From: Sipunculus nudus
Taxonomy: Eukaryota; Annelida; Sipuncula; Golfingiida; Sipunculidae
Reading direction: 5' to 3'
Assembly: GCA_026874595.1 (NCBI GenBank)
Contig: CM049318.1
Span: forward strand, 40,714,456 to 40,778,455
DNA: 64,000 bases
Position 1 is the first letter of the stretch, and each line of letters begins with the position of its first letter. Below the pieces are notes generated by a model, which worked only from the letters and a program-made list of their open reading frames with translations, ran no database searches and was not told the DNA's origin. The position numbers and the translations under genes were made by a program. Of the stretch, positions 52,935 through 64,000 are shown one piece after another.

Positions 52935-53130
52935 TGGTGATCCAGATTATTTCCTAAACTCATTTGATTGTTCTTTTGGTGTTACTGTCACCCTCCACAG
53001 ATTTTGTAATGAAAATCTATTCATAACTTTTTGAGTAAAGTTAGTAAAGGGCAAAACAAACCAGTGGAATACCAACCAGCCAAACAAATTACCAGCCAAC
53101 AGTGATAAAAATGAAATACCTCCTAGCAGA
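52935..53130 (+). repeat. Retroposon 3' region (tail family), second copy
   Basis: GGTGATCCAGATTATTTCC is followed by a CACAGATTTTGTAATGAAAA word, ATTCATAACTTTTTGAG and, after a gap, GATAAAAATGAAATACCTCC. The order agrees with 47650-47860, with more decay in the tail. The open frame on the minus strand across it (52947-53336) is not a gene. Confidence 0.45.
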
Positions 53131-53149
53131 GATTGAAAATTTACTGAAG

Positions 53150-53300
53150 ATTCAAGATGGCAAAATATTGAGAGTGCTGGACTTGGTACTCCAAGGTTGT
53201 GGGTTTGAGTCCTGCACTGTGACTTCCTGCCAAGGACAAAGTCTTTACTTAGGGCACCCTTCTCCCCCAAGGAGTGAATGGTACTGGTCATGATTGGGTG
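53150..53300 (+). repeat. tRNA-derived SINE
   Basis: GAGTGCTGGACTTGGTACTC resembles the anticodon arm of tRNA-derived SINEs, and GTGGGTTTGAGTCCTGC at 53210-53226 is a near-perfect B box (one change from GGTTCGAGTCC). A tail with CTTCCTGCCAAGGACAAAG and TGAATGGTACTGGTCATG follows. There is no complete tRNA fold, so it is not a functional tRNA. Confidence 0.55.
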
Positions 53301-55194
53301 AGCAGGCAGAATGTAGAATGGAAAAATCTGTAGCATCTACAAAGGCTTGAGGTAGGGTGTATAAAAGGCCGAGAAAAGCTACCAGAATTAGCATGCGAGT
53401 TAACAGGAAGACAGTGTAAAGATGAATGAGACTCTCTCTGAGTTATATCAGATAATAAACCCAACCTTTACCTTTCAGAAAGGTCAGCCGCAAGGCAAGT
53501 GAGCCTTGATAAAAATTTCAACATAACCTAGATAAAAATCTCAAGTTGGTGAAGGTATGTGCTCCCTTGGGTGCTCTCCAATTTGGTATATGCCTGGTGA
53601 GTTGAATATTTTTTCTAACATCACAGGCAAATGAACATGCCCTAGTGGTTCGGTTTTATTACAAAACCAAACATGAAACCATGGTAGGTACAGGATAACC
53701 TGGACTTCCACAGGTGCTTGTGACAGGTAGATCGTTAATCACATTCTATTTATAGACCATCCAGGAATCCACATAGTGATGTTAAATATTATCTGAGAAG
53801 ATTACTTAAATGATGCATGAGCTTGTTTGAAAGCCCATACAGTGATTATTACATCTCCACCCATTAGCTTCATGCTGCTATATTGATAGACTCCCCCCAC
53901 TAGGTCTGGTGCCCTGGCTGGTTTTATAACCAGGTATATTTGTGGCTAACCCTTCACCTTTTAGATAAATGCCAGGTGGATCAGGCTTAAATCTTAGCTC
54001 ATTCCCACTAAATCACTGACTTGTTTATAATAAAGGCAGAGGGGATGACAGTATCTGTAAACACAAACATTTTGTATCCATACACAAGTTACAGACATGT
54101 TTGAAACAGCTTTGTAGCAAGAAATCCACCAAGCCCCAAGGGTTATCTAATCTGCTAGAGTAGTGCAACTGTTGTGTCAATATGGATGTTTTTTATGTTA
54201 AAGAAAACCAGAGCTGATATGATGAACATGTAATTAATGAATCCTTTTGTGTTGAGATTTTTTATGGCTTCAGTGGATTTCAGGGTTCTTTTATGTGTAC
54301 CATGTGGATACGTCTGCTATTTAGGAACAGAACTCATTAGCTACAGAAATTTCTGCAGATAATGCCTTCTTCATTGTCATCTTATCAGCTAAGTTATCTT
54401 TTGAAAGTTAGATTGCTATTGGTTAAATGTAAGAGCACTTGTTTTCTTGCTCATTCAGTACCTAGTTCCAGGACCCTTGAGTTAATATTTTTATCTGTGT
54501 TTATTGTGTATCTCTTTCAGAAAAGAATATTTTCCTTGCAAAATTACCAAAATAATGGATTAAAGAGAACATGGTTGTTTGTGGTATTAAAATAAATTAT
54601 TAGGAGCAGTAAAACCAACAGGGTTATAGAAAAAGTGAAAGTATACAAAGTGAATACCCTGAAAAAAAAATCCATGGATTTTTCTGGAGATTTAAACAAA
54701 TTTAATTTAAATGACTTATGTTTATTTGAAATTAATTTCAATATACAGCTGAAAAGAATGAGTTTCCCTTTACATTATTTGCATCCCTTACATTATTTTC
54801 AATAACCAGAATACGCAATGCTGTGCCTGGGTGACCAAATACTAAGTTCATTTCCCATTTCATTTTTGCCAAAGTGATGAGTAACATACTGTCAGCCATC
54901 CAAAATGGGGGTCATCCTCACCAATATATGCCTCAGTCATATTTGTAAAAAAAAAATCCATATCATTGAAATGTATGTTTAAAATATAAAGACTGACATT
55001 ACATCAGGGAATGAAAACAGAACATCCATGAGAATTATTTTAAATTAATACTCCCAGGCGTTTCTTATTCAATTTGTAAAAGTGAAAATTAGATGATAAA
55101 TTCATATCCATTTACTTGAATGGTTTTCTCTTTTAAATTTTGTCCTTTGTTTATCAATCTGTACAAAGGTTGTTTTAACCCATCTCAGATGTGT

Positions 55195-55284
55195 TGACTA
55201 GATCCCTGTATCAGCGTCATGTAATGACACACATTCATTTGACTAGATCCCTGTATCAGCCTCATGTAATGACACACATTTATT
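55195..55284 (+). repeat. Tandem duplication, 45-bp unit, two copies
   Basis: TGACTAGATCCCTGTATCAG starts at 55195 and again at 55240; each copy ends with TAATGACACACATT. There are only a few mismatches, so the duplication is recent. Confidence 0.85.
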
Positions 55285-55779
55285 TGATTTAAATCAGCCA
55301 TCACTGCCTTACTCTAGGTCACTTCCTTAGCTAAATACAGTGTCTTCCCTGGTCTTGATTAATGTGTTCAGGGACACCAGAGGGGAACCTACATTAGTGT
55401 ATCCAGGCATTATGGCTGCTCTCTCCCTGAGACAGCAGCCGCTATAACAGAATCTGAGATATCATTGAAATCTTTTAATATGAGATTTTTTTTAGTTCAG
55501 CACCGTAAATGGTGTGTGTCAATTCAGTATTATTGTCATTCATTCATATTGGTTTCAATGAAATTCCAGATGATATAGTGATAATCAATTAAAACAAATT
55601 ATTTCTTTGGATACAAGTATGCAACACTGTCTATGTCAGTCACAGTGCACTTTCATTGTTGATTATGTTTTATTTCTATGTTGAACTTGAAGATTCACGT
55701 CTAAACAAAGTTACATCTTTTACGCTGTCAGACTGATAATTTAGTCCTGAAGTAAAAATATAAAAACGTGAAGGGCACT

Positions 55780-55985
55780 CAGAAAAGAGGATACCACTGC
55801 CAAAGGAAAATAAACCTAATGGATCTGTCCTACTTTCTATATCTAAATGAAAATTGTATGTTTTATGTTCCCAGACCCATGTTTAGTCCCTCCACAATTT
55901 CTGACAGAAATCAGTGCGGTAGTTCTTGCATAATTCTGATAAATAAAATAATAGAGGTAAAAATGTAACCTCCTTGGCAAGGAAA
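55780..55985 (+). repeat. Retroposon 3' region (tail family), third copy
   Basis: CCACAATTTCTGACAGAAAT, AGTTCTTGCATAATTCTG and AAATGTAACCTCCTTGGC occur in the order expected of the family seen at 47650 and 52935. The sequence is strongly decayed upstream. Confidence 0.4.
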
Positions 55986-56246
55986 AATATCAATTTAAAT
56001 AATTTTGGAGAGTTAATGTTAACATGAATAACTAATGACTTTAGTCACATATAATCTATCTTAAGGATCTGGTAGAGGGGACATTGATTCACATTTTTTC
56101 CAGGACCTCTGCCAGATTCTGGTTGAACCAGCATGAAATTTCCTAGCTCTAGAAACAGCAGACAACATGTTCTCTGTCTTAGGCAGCTTCCAGAATTAAT
56201 GATCAGGTGTAAATCTTCTCCATATGTTCTGTGTCTGCTAACACAA

Positions 56247-56262
56247 CCCCCCCCCCCCCCCC
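56247..56262. repeat. Poly-C run
   Basis: About 16 consecutive C residues lie in intron 3. Similar G runs occur near 18957, 26283 and 46326. Confidence 0.9.
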
Positions 56263-59200
56263 AAACAGGCCAGCCATGGTTGGCAATACTGCATTAGGCC
56301 AGAGTAAAAAAATATCTGCTATTTTTCTCTATCTAGAATGTGTTTGATGAATGAGCACAAAGTCCTCAAAACAGATGTTCCAAAATGGTGGTCATACCAT
56401 TATTCCTTTGATATAATTATTATGTGTGTAAAAGGTATAGTTGTTGCTCTAGACAAAGTCTGGGTATACTATGGTTTCAGCATGGTCACACCACTGCTGG
56501 CGAATTTTCTCATAAGTGAGATGACTCACAAATCTTTATCAAACTTTACACATGCATAGATAATTGGTGAGAGGACGAAGCCTCTTTCAAATGGGGTCAT
56601 GACCTCACCAGGGGAGGGAAAATCACACAAAATCTTAAATTTTATTTGAAAGACTGCATAGATTGCTCCATAAGCCAGTTTTAAAGAAGATCTATGATTG
56701 TTTTGTCTTGTACAGGAGACTGGTGGCACCATGCACCTGTTATCCTTTTGTTGTTTGTCACAATAATTGTTTCTAGTAAGACCTCTGACTTATTTGAAGA
56801 CCAGTGCCCTTGACCTTCAAAGTGAAATCTGCAGATACTTGACATTTGTGAACCCCCAATACTTTTGAATAACTGCATTATTTTCTTCAAATTTGATACA
56901 CAAATTGTTTCTAGCAAGTCGTTGGACAATTAAAAATGTGGTGACCTGGACCTTGTTGGCCTTGTAAAGAGTCAATATATGGTTAAAAAGAAAATGCCTG
57001 TTTTAAAGTTGGTGTGCCCAGTCTGGGGATATTGTGGCTTCAACGATGCCAAAAATGTCTAGTTATAATGGATTTAACTATGTGATATTCATAATGCACC
57101 ATATCAAGAACCAAAGCATAATTTTAGACCTACCCTTCTAAGATGTTAGCAAAAATTCAGGTAACCATTGCCTAAACTAACATTTAAAAAAAATCACATT
57201 GCTGCATATTAGTTTCCCAGATTACATAAAATATATAATTTTGTGTGGCCTTACTGTTGTTAGAATCTTTGGTAGCTGATGCATCTTGTTTGTAATTTGG
57301 TCAGTATGTTCCAGCTGACTGTAAGAAAACAAGAGAATAACTAGGGTTCACACAACCTTCTTACAATCAGTACTAGCACAATTGACTTTTTCCCTAAAAT
57401 AAAACCAACCAGGTATACATGCTTGTTAGTGTGCCCTCAGTATCATCAAAATAACTGATGGTGTCTGGTATTTTCAGGTCTCAGATAAACATTAAATTTT
57501 TTTTTTCTGAATAATTGGAGAGTAGTAGTGTTTGAATGAAAAGAATGCTGCACAGATGTTAGAAATAACTCTGTCAGGAGGCTTCATGTTTTTTCTGTTG
57601 TTAATTTGTTTGTTAGTCGGATATTTTGTTGGTTTTTCTGTTAGAAACTTGACTCAAAATTTCATGGACAGATGTTGTTGGAATTTTATGGAGGGCTGGG
57701 GTAACACCCAAGGAACAATCTTATATATTTTGGAGGTTATTTATCATGCTGTAATTTAAAGATTTTGGCATCAAAAGTAAAAAAAAAAAAGTATTCCACT
57801 AGAAACTTAGCCAATACATGTCCCCTTGATACTAAACTCAGTCCTCAGGTAGATTCTTATCTGGACACTGTCCTAAGGATACTTTTGGTGATGCATCCCA
57901 TGACGAACCAAGGAAAGTTGTTTTTATTTCTCCCAGTCTCTCAAAAATGCTTATTGGTCTGTCATTTTGTGTACACACTAAAACCCATATGTCATAGATT
58001 GCATGTCTGAAATATGGGTATACAGCTGGTCACCTTAATATGTATTTATCAAAAATGATTCTTTATACCATTGTGAGATATGGCAATATATCTAATCTGA
58101 AGGCTAAAGACATTCTTTAGTGCATGGGCCACATTCAGTCTGGTGGGCAGAGCTGACTTGTGATGCAGCAGATTGGTGAACTGTGGTCCCTTTACTTTAT
58201 AGGCTTTTAATCAGTAGGGTGAAAGACCAATGCATTGAAGTAGAATTATTTGTTGTTATAACTCTAAAGGTCATGCAGTTTGCTTCTTCAGGCAAGATTC
58301 CTATACTGGTTTTACCTGACCTCATGCCAGTATTTCAGAAATGTGTAGCATTTAGGTAAAATACTCAAGGTCTAACAGCAGATGTTCTGAGTTATGGTTT
58401 GGATGTCAGTTTCTGTCATTAGATACTTCAGCCCATGTGTTGGCTGACCAAAACATACCCAGTAACATTAAAACTGACAAATCAGTGCTGACACCTTCTT
58501 TATTAAAAAAAATCATCTGACAACTGAGCTGTCAAGCATGCACAAGCACTATATGAAAAAAGTTTTGATAATCAATTTAATTGATGATTGGTCATTTTCT
58601 TTCACAATAATTTAACCGGTTGCATTTTGCATAATCAATCACAAATGATTGTGTTTTAATCCTGTCAGAAAGGTAAGAAAGAGAGGACACAAGGTTGTGA
58701 ACAGCATTAAAAGTAAACCTTGTGCAGAAAAAGAAGTGTCAAAAACCCTGCAGGTTCCTTGACCTTTCAGCATGATTTACAAGTTAGACTGAATTTTCTT
58801 TTTCAGCATCTTAGGTACATTTTCATACAGCAGATTTCCCGTTAATATAGAAGGTTCATTAAGTAATCAGTTAATGATCAATGATTTGTTGTTTTGTTTC
58901 TTTCCATCATCAAACATGATTTTACAACCAATTCCTACCACAAATAAATCTTCAACTTTAAATATCTAAAAAAAGGTATTTTTGATCAAACATGATTAAT
59001 AAATCATAATAATGATATTCATTTACCTGAATACAAGTGAAGCTCTGTAGCTTGATTAAAATACATTATCATGAATGGGTTTAATATTGTAATACAATAC
59101 AGGCCACCAAATTGGTTCTGTTTCTATAGATGCAGTAATATAATTATGAAATAATAAAAATAATAAACTCATATAAATTAATTCATTTTAAAGTTGATAT

Positions 59201-60835
59201 TTTTGTGCATTTGGCATTTCTTTGTTGATGCAGTTGTTTGGTGTCCAAGATATCACCACTGGCAGTTTTCGCTTGAGTTTGACAGGTCCAATAGATCCCC
59301 TAGTTTTGTGCAGTGTATAGTATTCAGTAAACATGAATGTTTGATGTGTCAGCTGTTTCCAGGCCAGTAGGTTACCTGTCAACAAGTGAGCTTCATGAAT
59401 GAAGCTCCTGATAATGATGGAGACCCTGCACATGGTGGAGACATCTGGCTGTGTATTCTCCATTGATTTGGACATAGACCAGCACCTGGAAGTTAAGGGT
59501 TTTAAAAAATCCCTGGTCCATTTGAATTTTTTTTTAGTTCTGTGTTTTTGCAGTAGTCTCATAAGATGGGTCATATTATTATATGGGCATTGTCTGTCAG
59601 TCAATAATATATTCAGGGCTCTCAGAAAAAAGGGGATAAGAGCCTCTTATGCTCAAAATCTCTTTTGGAAGAGCTGGTTTCCGGGTGTCCAAGTATTCCA
59701 TTGGACGCATGAGTGAAAGCTTGGAGCAGATCATATCTATTTCTTATGGCAGGCCCTAACCACTGCCCATCACCTCCAACAAACTAGTAAAAACTGTGCT
59801 CTCAACTGACCGTTTACCCTTTCATCTCACCATAACTGCATGATCGTATAAGAACAAGATATATAACCACATAGTAATGTCTTAACATACCAAAATATTG
59901 ATTAAAATGAACACAGACCCTTCAACATTTAATGAAGATCCCCACCCCTTAGGACACTGAAATCTCATTTAACTCTCCAAAAATTTAGCCTGAGCATCCA
60001 GGGTTTTAGGATAGAGGCATTCTGTATGATGCTAAACACAAATTACTCATTGAGTCAACATTGAGCAGAATAATGTGTAAAGATGAGGATAACACAACAC
60101 CAAGTGTTCCTTGGTGTGATAACCAGAATATCCCCAGCTGTGCTGTTTGGAAAAATCTGCAAAGTTTGGAAAAAAGATCACCAGTAAATCAGTCTGTCAA
60201 TGTTTATACAGAGCCAGCATCTTGAGTATTCTGCTGAGTTGACAGATTTATGGTTCCTGAAAAAAAATTCATTGTCAGGACGCCAGCTTCTCCTGGTCCT
60301 GTTATGCAGTATATTATTGAGTAAGCAAATAGAGGCACTGTCAGTGGCAGCTGAGCATACAAACTTGTCCAAGCATTTAAAATGCACCAAGCAGTGGCAT
60401 GTGGTGGTATTTGGAGGTGGAGCCATCTGGTGATGAAAACTGGTATTATTCTGATGTGTTTTGTGTACCTGTTTAGACCACCATCTGTCTGTTACTACTT
60501 GAACTAAATATTGTGAATTTAACTAGTCTCTCCAACAGATGCCAGGTGCCGCTACTGTTGGGGAGACTAGAATTTAACTTAATTATTACAGTAAATTATC
60601 ATATCAAAGGACAGTGTTTTCAACACATAAAAAATGATCTTAGAGTAAAACCTTATAAACCATTCAATCTAAACAAACCTGGCAGTTCAGTAGCTGCTTT
60701 CATTTCATGTTTTGAGGTGACTTCTATGATAATTTCTGTTGAGAGTCGTCTCGGGGTTTACTGTTTTGCTTTTCTGTCTAACTGAGTGGACTAAGTTGAT
60801 TAAGATAATTATCAGTGTATTTCCTATATTTTCAG

Positions 60836-61010
60836 GGAGCAGATATTGCGGGTTAAAAACGACGACAACATTCCCTTCTTGTTAGTCGGGAACAAGGGTG
60901 ATTTGGACGATAAACGCCAGGTCTCAGTGCAAGAAGCAGAGAACAGAGCACAGCAGTGGGGCGTTCCATACGTGGAGACATCGGCCAAAACTAGGGAAAA
61001 CGTAGATAAA
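60836..61010 (+). CDS. RALA: Ral GTPase, coding exon 3 (residues 106-164; NKxD and SAK motifs)
   Basis: The first base completes Arg106. The exon then encodes EQILRVK, the beta-5 strand with the guanine-specificity motif NKGD (residues 125-128), and the ETSAK motif (residues 153-157), which closes over the base. Human RalA has Ser where this protein has Gly127; the x position of NKxD is free to vary, so this is not a defect. The acceptor is TATATTTTCAG and the donor is AAA|GTAAGA, in phase 0. Reading through the donor would give an open frame for about 16 more residues before a stop at about 61059-61061, but nothing there resembles Ral, so splicing at 61010 is clearly right. The preceding intron is 29.2 kb, the longest of this gene. 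Confidence 0.97.
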
Positions 61011-63675
61011 GTAAGAGAATGGGTCACTTCACACACAGATTTATTCAGTTTGTTTATTTAACACTAGATTTAATTTTTATATTTTGTTCATTTATTTATT
61101 TTTTAATAGTTTTTTGCATGTTGCCTGGTTTGTTTATAGGTGATATTAATCTATTTGCTGCCATCACTACAGTCTAAAATCAATTTGAAAAAAAAAAGTT
61201 ATCTTTAATGTCCTAAAGAGTAATTCCGGTAGGAGCACTGTTAACATATGTATGAAGGCAAGTATTGCAAAGAAAATATATCGTACCATCTGTTCTCTTC
61301 ATTTGGCTTTTTTATACCAAGAGATTTTACTTTCATTTAGTTTCTTTAAATTGATCTACAGTCATATGCACATTTTATTAAAAAATTAGAAAATATGTAC
61401 ATATGATTTATGCAGGGATTTATTTCATTATGTCAGTTATATTATGAGTTTGAATTAAGTTTCATGAGAAATGACATACCAGAGATAAGATATATATTTC
61501 TACTCTAGTTTGGGAAAAAAATCCTGTTTTAAGTCACATTTGCCATCCATTGAACAAGACGAACAAGCCTAGTACCTTCATATTTTAATGAAAAACTGTT
61601 TTTAATGTTGGATAATTACTGAAATCACAAAATATTACCATAAAATCTGTAACTCTTTGAAGTATTTTCTGATGTTTCCCAGCTCTGGACCTGTTTTGAA
61701 TTATAATTGGGATTAACATGTCACCCTTGTTGTTAAGAGTGTTATCAGGTGTTAACATACAATCTATATGTAATCATTTCACATAAACACTTATTATAGG
61801 TATCAGTGTTAGAAGTCATATATTAATGGTAATTTTTTACTGTTGTATCATAGGCCACTCCTGACTGTTTATCAATGTTCCATATTATCCATGTCATGGT
61901 CAAAATGTAGCCTGTTTATTACGGTTGTAATTTTGTATGAGAGTCAGCTCTTCACTGATTTATCTCTATGATACATTATTGACACAATTAAATCTGTATG
62001 ATGCCAGTTCTTATCAGGCTTCACTGGCTGCCTGTTACATAGTGCAATCTTTAAAATGCTTCTTTTCACCTTTCAAGCTTTAAATGAACAAGTACAAAAA
62101 TATAATCCTCTTGTGCTGACAACATCCTCTCCAATCAACAGTCTCTAATTCTCAGATAAATTTCTTTAGTCTTTGCTTTAAGGGCCAGTTAGCCACATTA
62201 GGTTAGGAGGCTTTGCTGATCCTGTGGTTAAGATGCAGAATCTCTTGCCATTTCACTTTGGAACATGTCTGTAAAGGACCCTTAATGATAAATTAAACGA
62301 AGAACCATCTTAGGATATGCCTTAGTCTTTTTAAATAGCTATTAGTAACATTGCAATTATAATTCTTCTTCTTATTATAATTATTATTACTGGTTTTGCT
62401 ATTCTTTACAGTTCACATACCATTTTCTTTATAATTTTGAAAGAATCTTAAGAAATAAAATTTTTGTTGGCTTCTTCCACAAAATAAAATTGTTTTTTTT
62501 TTACAGATTAAATCTCTATATTTTCTATATGTAACAGATTTTAAGTTGCTTTTCATTAGGTCTTGTTTCACAAAAATATATTTGGCCCTTGTTGCCTTTC
62601 ATCCAAAACAGTCTTTATCTATCTTTCCTCCGTTTAAATTGCTGTAATGCCTGTTTAAGTTGTTTTGTTATTGGCTGGAACAGTTGTAATTTCATTTTTT
62701 TCATTTAGTTTAGTGTGTCATGTAATTGTTTTCATAACTTATTTCTTGGTAAGTTTCATAATAATACTCTCTTACAAAAATATATATCTTTTCTATATCT
62801 TTTTATATAGTCTTTTCTATATCACATTAAAGTACAGTCAGGTTAAGTTTATCTACTTGTTTATAAAAGATACTGGATAATTTTCATTAACCAATTCTTC
62901 CCAAAATATCCAGGAAAATCTGATATAATATATAACATTTGCTATTTTCTACATGAAAGTTACATTGTAATCTTAATGAATATTCCCACACAGTAATCAT
63001 TTTAGTGAGACTTTGATAAATATTTATAATGTTAAACTGAAATAATTACATTGATGGTCAGCTTGAGAGTATTTTGTTGATTGATGGTCTGTAGGTTTTA
63101 GAACTAGATTTTGGTCATGGATCTTCAAGGGAAATCCACAAGAACAGTTGTCTTCTAACTACAGTGGTACCTGTGTACAAACCACCTGTCTTATAAGACA
63201 ACCTGTCTATTAAGACCGTCCATGAGTGAACCAAATGTATTCTTGTTCGTTATAACTGACCTGTCTAATTAGATAACCTAACCTGTGAATTAAAACCAGT
63301 ATCGGACACTCCCACAAGCAGTCTTATTACACAGGTTTCAATGAAGATGTTATTTCAGATTACCAAAATCTTTGAGATCTTATAAATACTTTTGAAAAAG
63401 TGTAGAGCATTGTATAATTAAAGGTTATTCGGGAGTTCTAACAACCAATCTCTCACTAAATTTTAATTAAACAGTCCTTTCTTTTTAATTTGAATAAAGC
63501 TCAATAAAGATATGTTATTTTGCACATAACTGAGCTTATGATGTGACTTTTTCACCTTCTTTTCTTTTTTTTAAAGATTTTATTAACTGGTTTGCTTTTT
63601 TTTGTTAACAAAAGACTAAGGCATGTGTTTATAGGAGTGATACCAGAACTGTATGCATGTGCTCTTGACTTGTAG
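61011..63675 (+). other. Intron 4 of Ral (2.7 kb)
   Basis: The donor is GTAAGA and the acceptor GACTTGTAG. It is AT-rich and holds one miniature inverted-repeat element at 63162-63343 and a few short poly-A and poly-T runs. No other feature was seen. Confidence 0.85.
63162..63343. mobile_element. Miniature inverted-repeat element, pogo-like ends
   Basis: The left end, after TA, is CAGTGGTACCTGTGTACAA; the right end on the other strand is CATTGAAACCTGTGTAATAA. They agree at most positions after the first four. TAAGACNACCTGT-like words repeat inside. It is 182 bp, non-coding, and lies about 330 bases before the last coding exon. Confidence 0.5.
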
Positions 63676-63810
63676 GTGTTTTTCGATTTAATGCGCTTGA
63701 TCCGATCCAAGAAACAGGCTTCACAGGTGGCTGCTGGGGGCAAAAAACAACCGAGCGGGAAGCCCCATAACAAGAGAGAACACAGAAAGAAGAAATGCAT
63801 CATTTTGTAA
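63676..63810 (+). CDS. RALA: Ral GTPase, coding exon 4 (residues 165-208; C-terminal helix, polybasic tail, CaaX)
   Basis: The exon opens after GACTTGTAG with VFFDLMRLIRSKK, the last helix of the G domain. A hypervariable region rich in Lys, Gly, Gln and Pro follows, then a polybasic stretch (KREHRKKK), and the protein ends in the CaaX box CIIL with TAA at 63808-63810. Leu in the last position predicts geranylgeranylation of C205, as in vertebrate Ral (CCIL). Together with the basic stretch this should place the protein on the plasma membrane and endomembranes. The hypervariable region differs strongly from human RalA and RalB, as expected, and I see no basis for calling it A-like or B-like. 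Ser175, Ser180 and Ser191 could be phosphorylation sites, but this is not supported by any recognisable motif. Confidence 0.96.
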   Translation: MFFDLMRLIRSKKQASQVAAGGKKQPSGKPHNKREHRKKKCIIL

Positions 63811-64000
63811 ACTAGCTCCTCCACTTAGCTGGTCGTGTCATGTGCAACCAAAGGTGCTTCTTAGTTTCAGTTCTGCCAGCTGATTTGCTGACCGCTGTCT
63901 GGCTCACGCTGTCCCCGTGCACGCTTCATCATTACCCATTACTCACATAAGCTCGACTGGGGTTGTTGACAACTACTGAATGCACATTTCACAGTATCTT
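63811..64000 (+). other. Start of the Ral 3' UTR
   Basis: The sequence follows the TAA directly. It is less AT-rich than the intron and has no AATAAA or ATTAAA within the window, so the polyadenylation site lies further downstream. Confidence 0.75.

Overview
This window is eukaryotic, intron-rich and AT-rich, and very probably comes from a marine invertebrate. A mollusc is the best guess, judging from the style of its interspersed repeats; I could not run a database search, so the taxon is an inference. It holds one convincing gene on the + strand: a Ral small GTPase of the Ras superfamily. The predicted protein is 208 residues, built from four coding exons at 11015-11122, 31394-31602, 60836-61010 and 63676-63810. 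All five nucleotide-binding motifs are intact, the Ral effector loop is intact, and the C-terminal CaaX box is CIIL. A likely non-coding first exon ends at 1334, in front of a strong GTAAGT donor, and sits under a YY1/ETS-like core promoter. Everything else is intron or flanking sequence, apart from the start of the 3' UTR after 63810.

Layout: 1-1204 is upstream flank. About 1213-1334 is the candidate 5' UTR exon. Intron 1 (1335-10968, 9.6 kb) holds a tRNA-like SINE and a decayed pogo-type DNA transposon with a broken transposase start. Intron 2 (11123-31393, 20.3 kb) holds two non-autonomous Helitrons, a 3.4 kb element with TTAA target sites and short inverted repeats, a foldback element with inverted repeats of about 0.33-0.41 kb next to a long TA tract, and a 2.4 kb repeat loaded with direct AGGTCA half-sites. 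Intron 3 (31603-60835, 29.2 kb) holds a second copy of that repeat, a third Helitron on the minus strand, a 42-bp minisatellite, a 5S rRNA-like sequence on the minus strand, hAT-like and pogo-like miniature elements, another tRNA-like SINE and several copies of a retroposon tail. Intron 4 (61011-63675) holds one miniature inverted-repeat element.

The gene codes for a membrane-anchored molecular switch. The exon order is: P-loop (exon 2), switch I and II (exon 3), guanine-specificity motifs (exon 4), hypervariable tail and prenylation site (exon 5). The main interest outside the gene is transposon structure: three Helitron copies with clear ends, a foldback element whose arms are themselves built of palindromes, a recent direct duplication that flanks exon 3, and transposon-borne arrays of perfect DR1 nuclear-receptor motifs. 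I found no second protein-coding gene, no functional tRNA or rRNA gene, and no CRISPR or prokaryotic feature.
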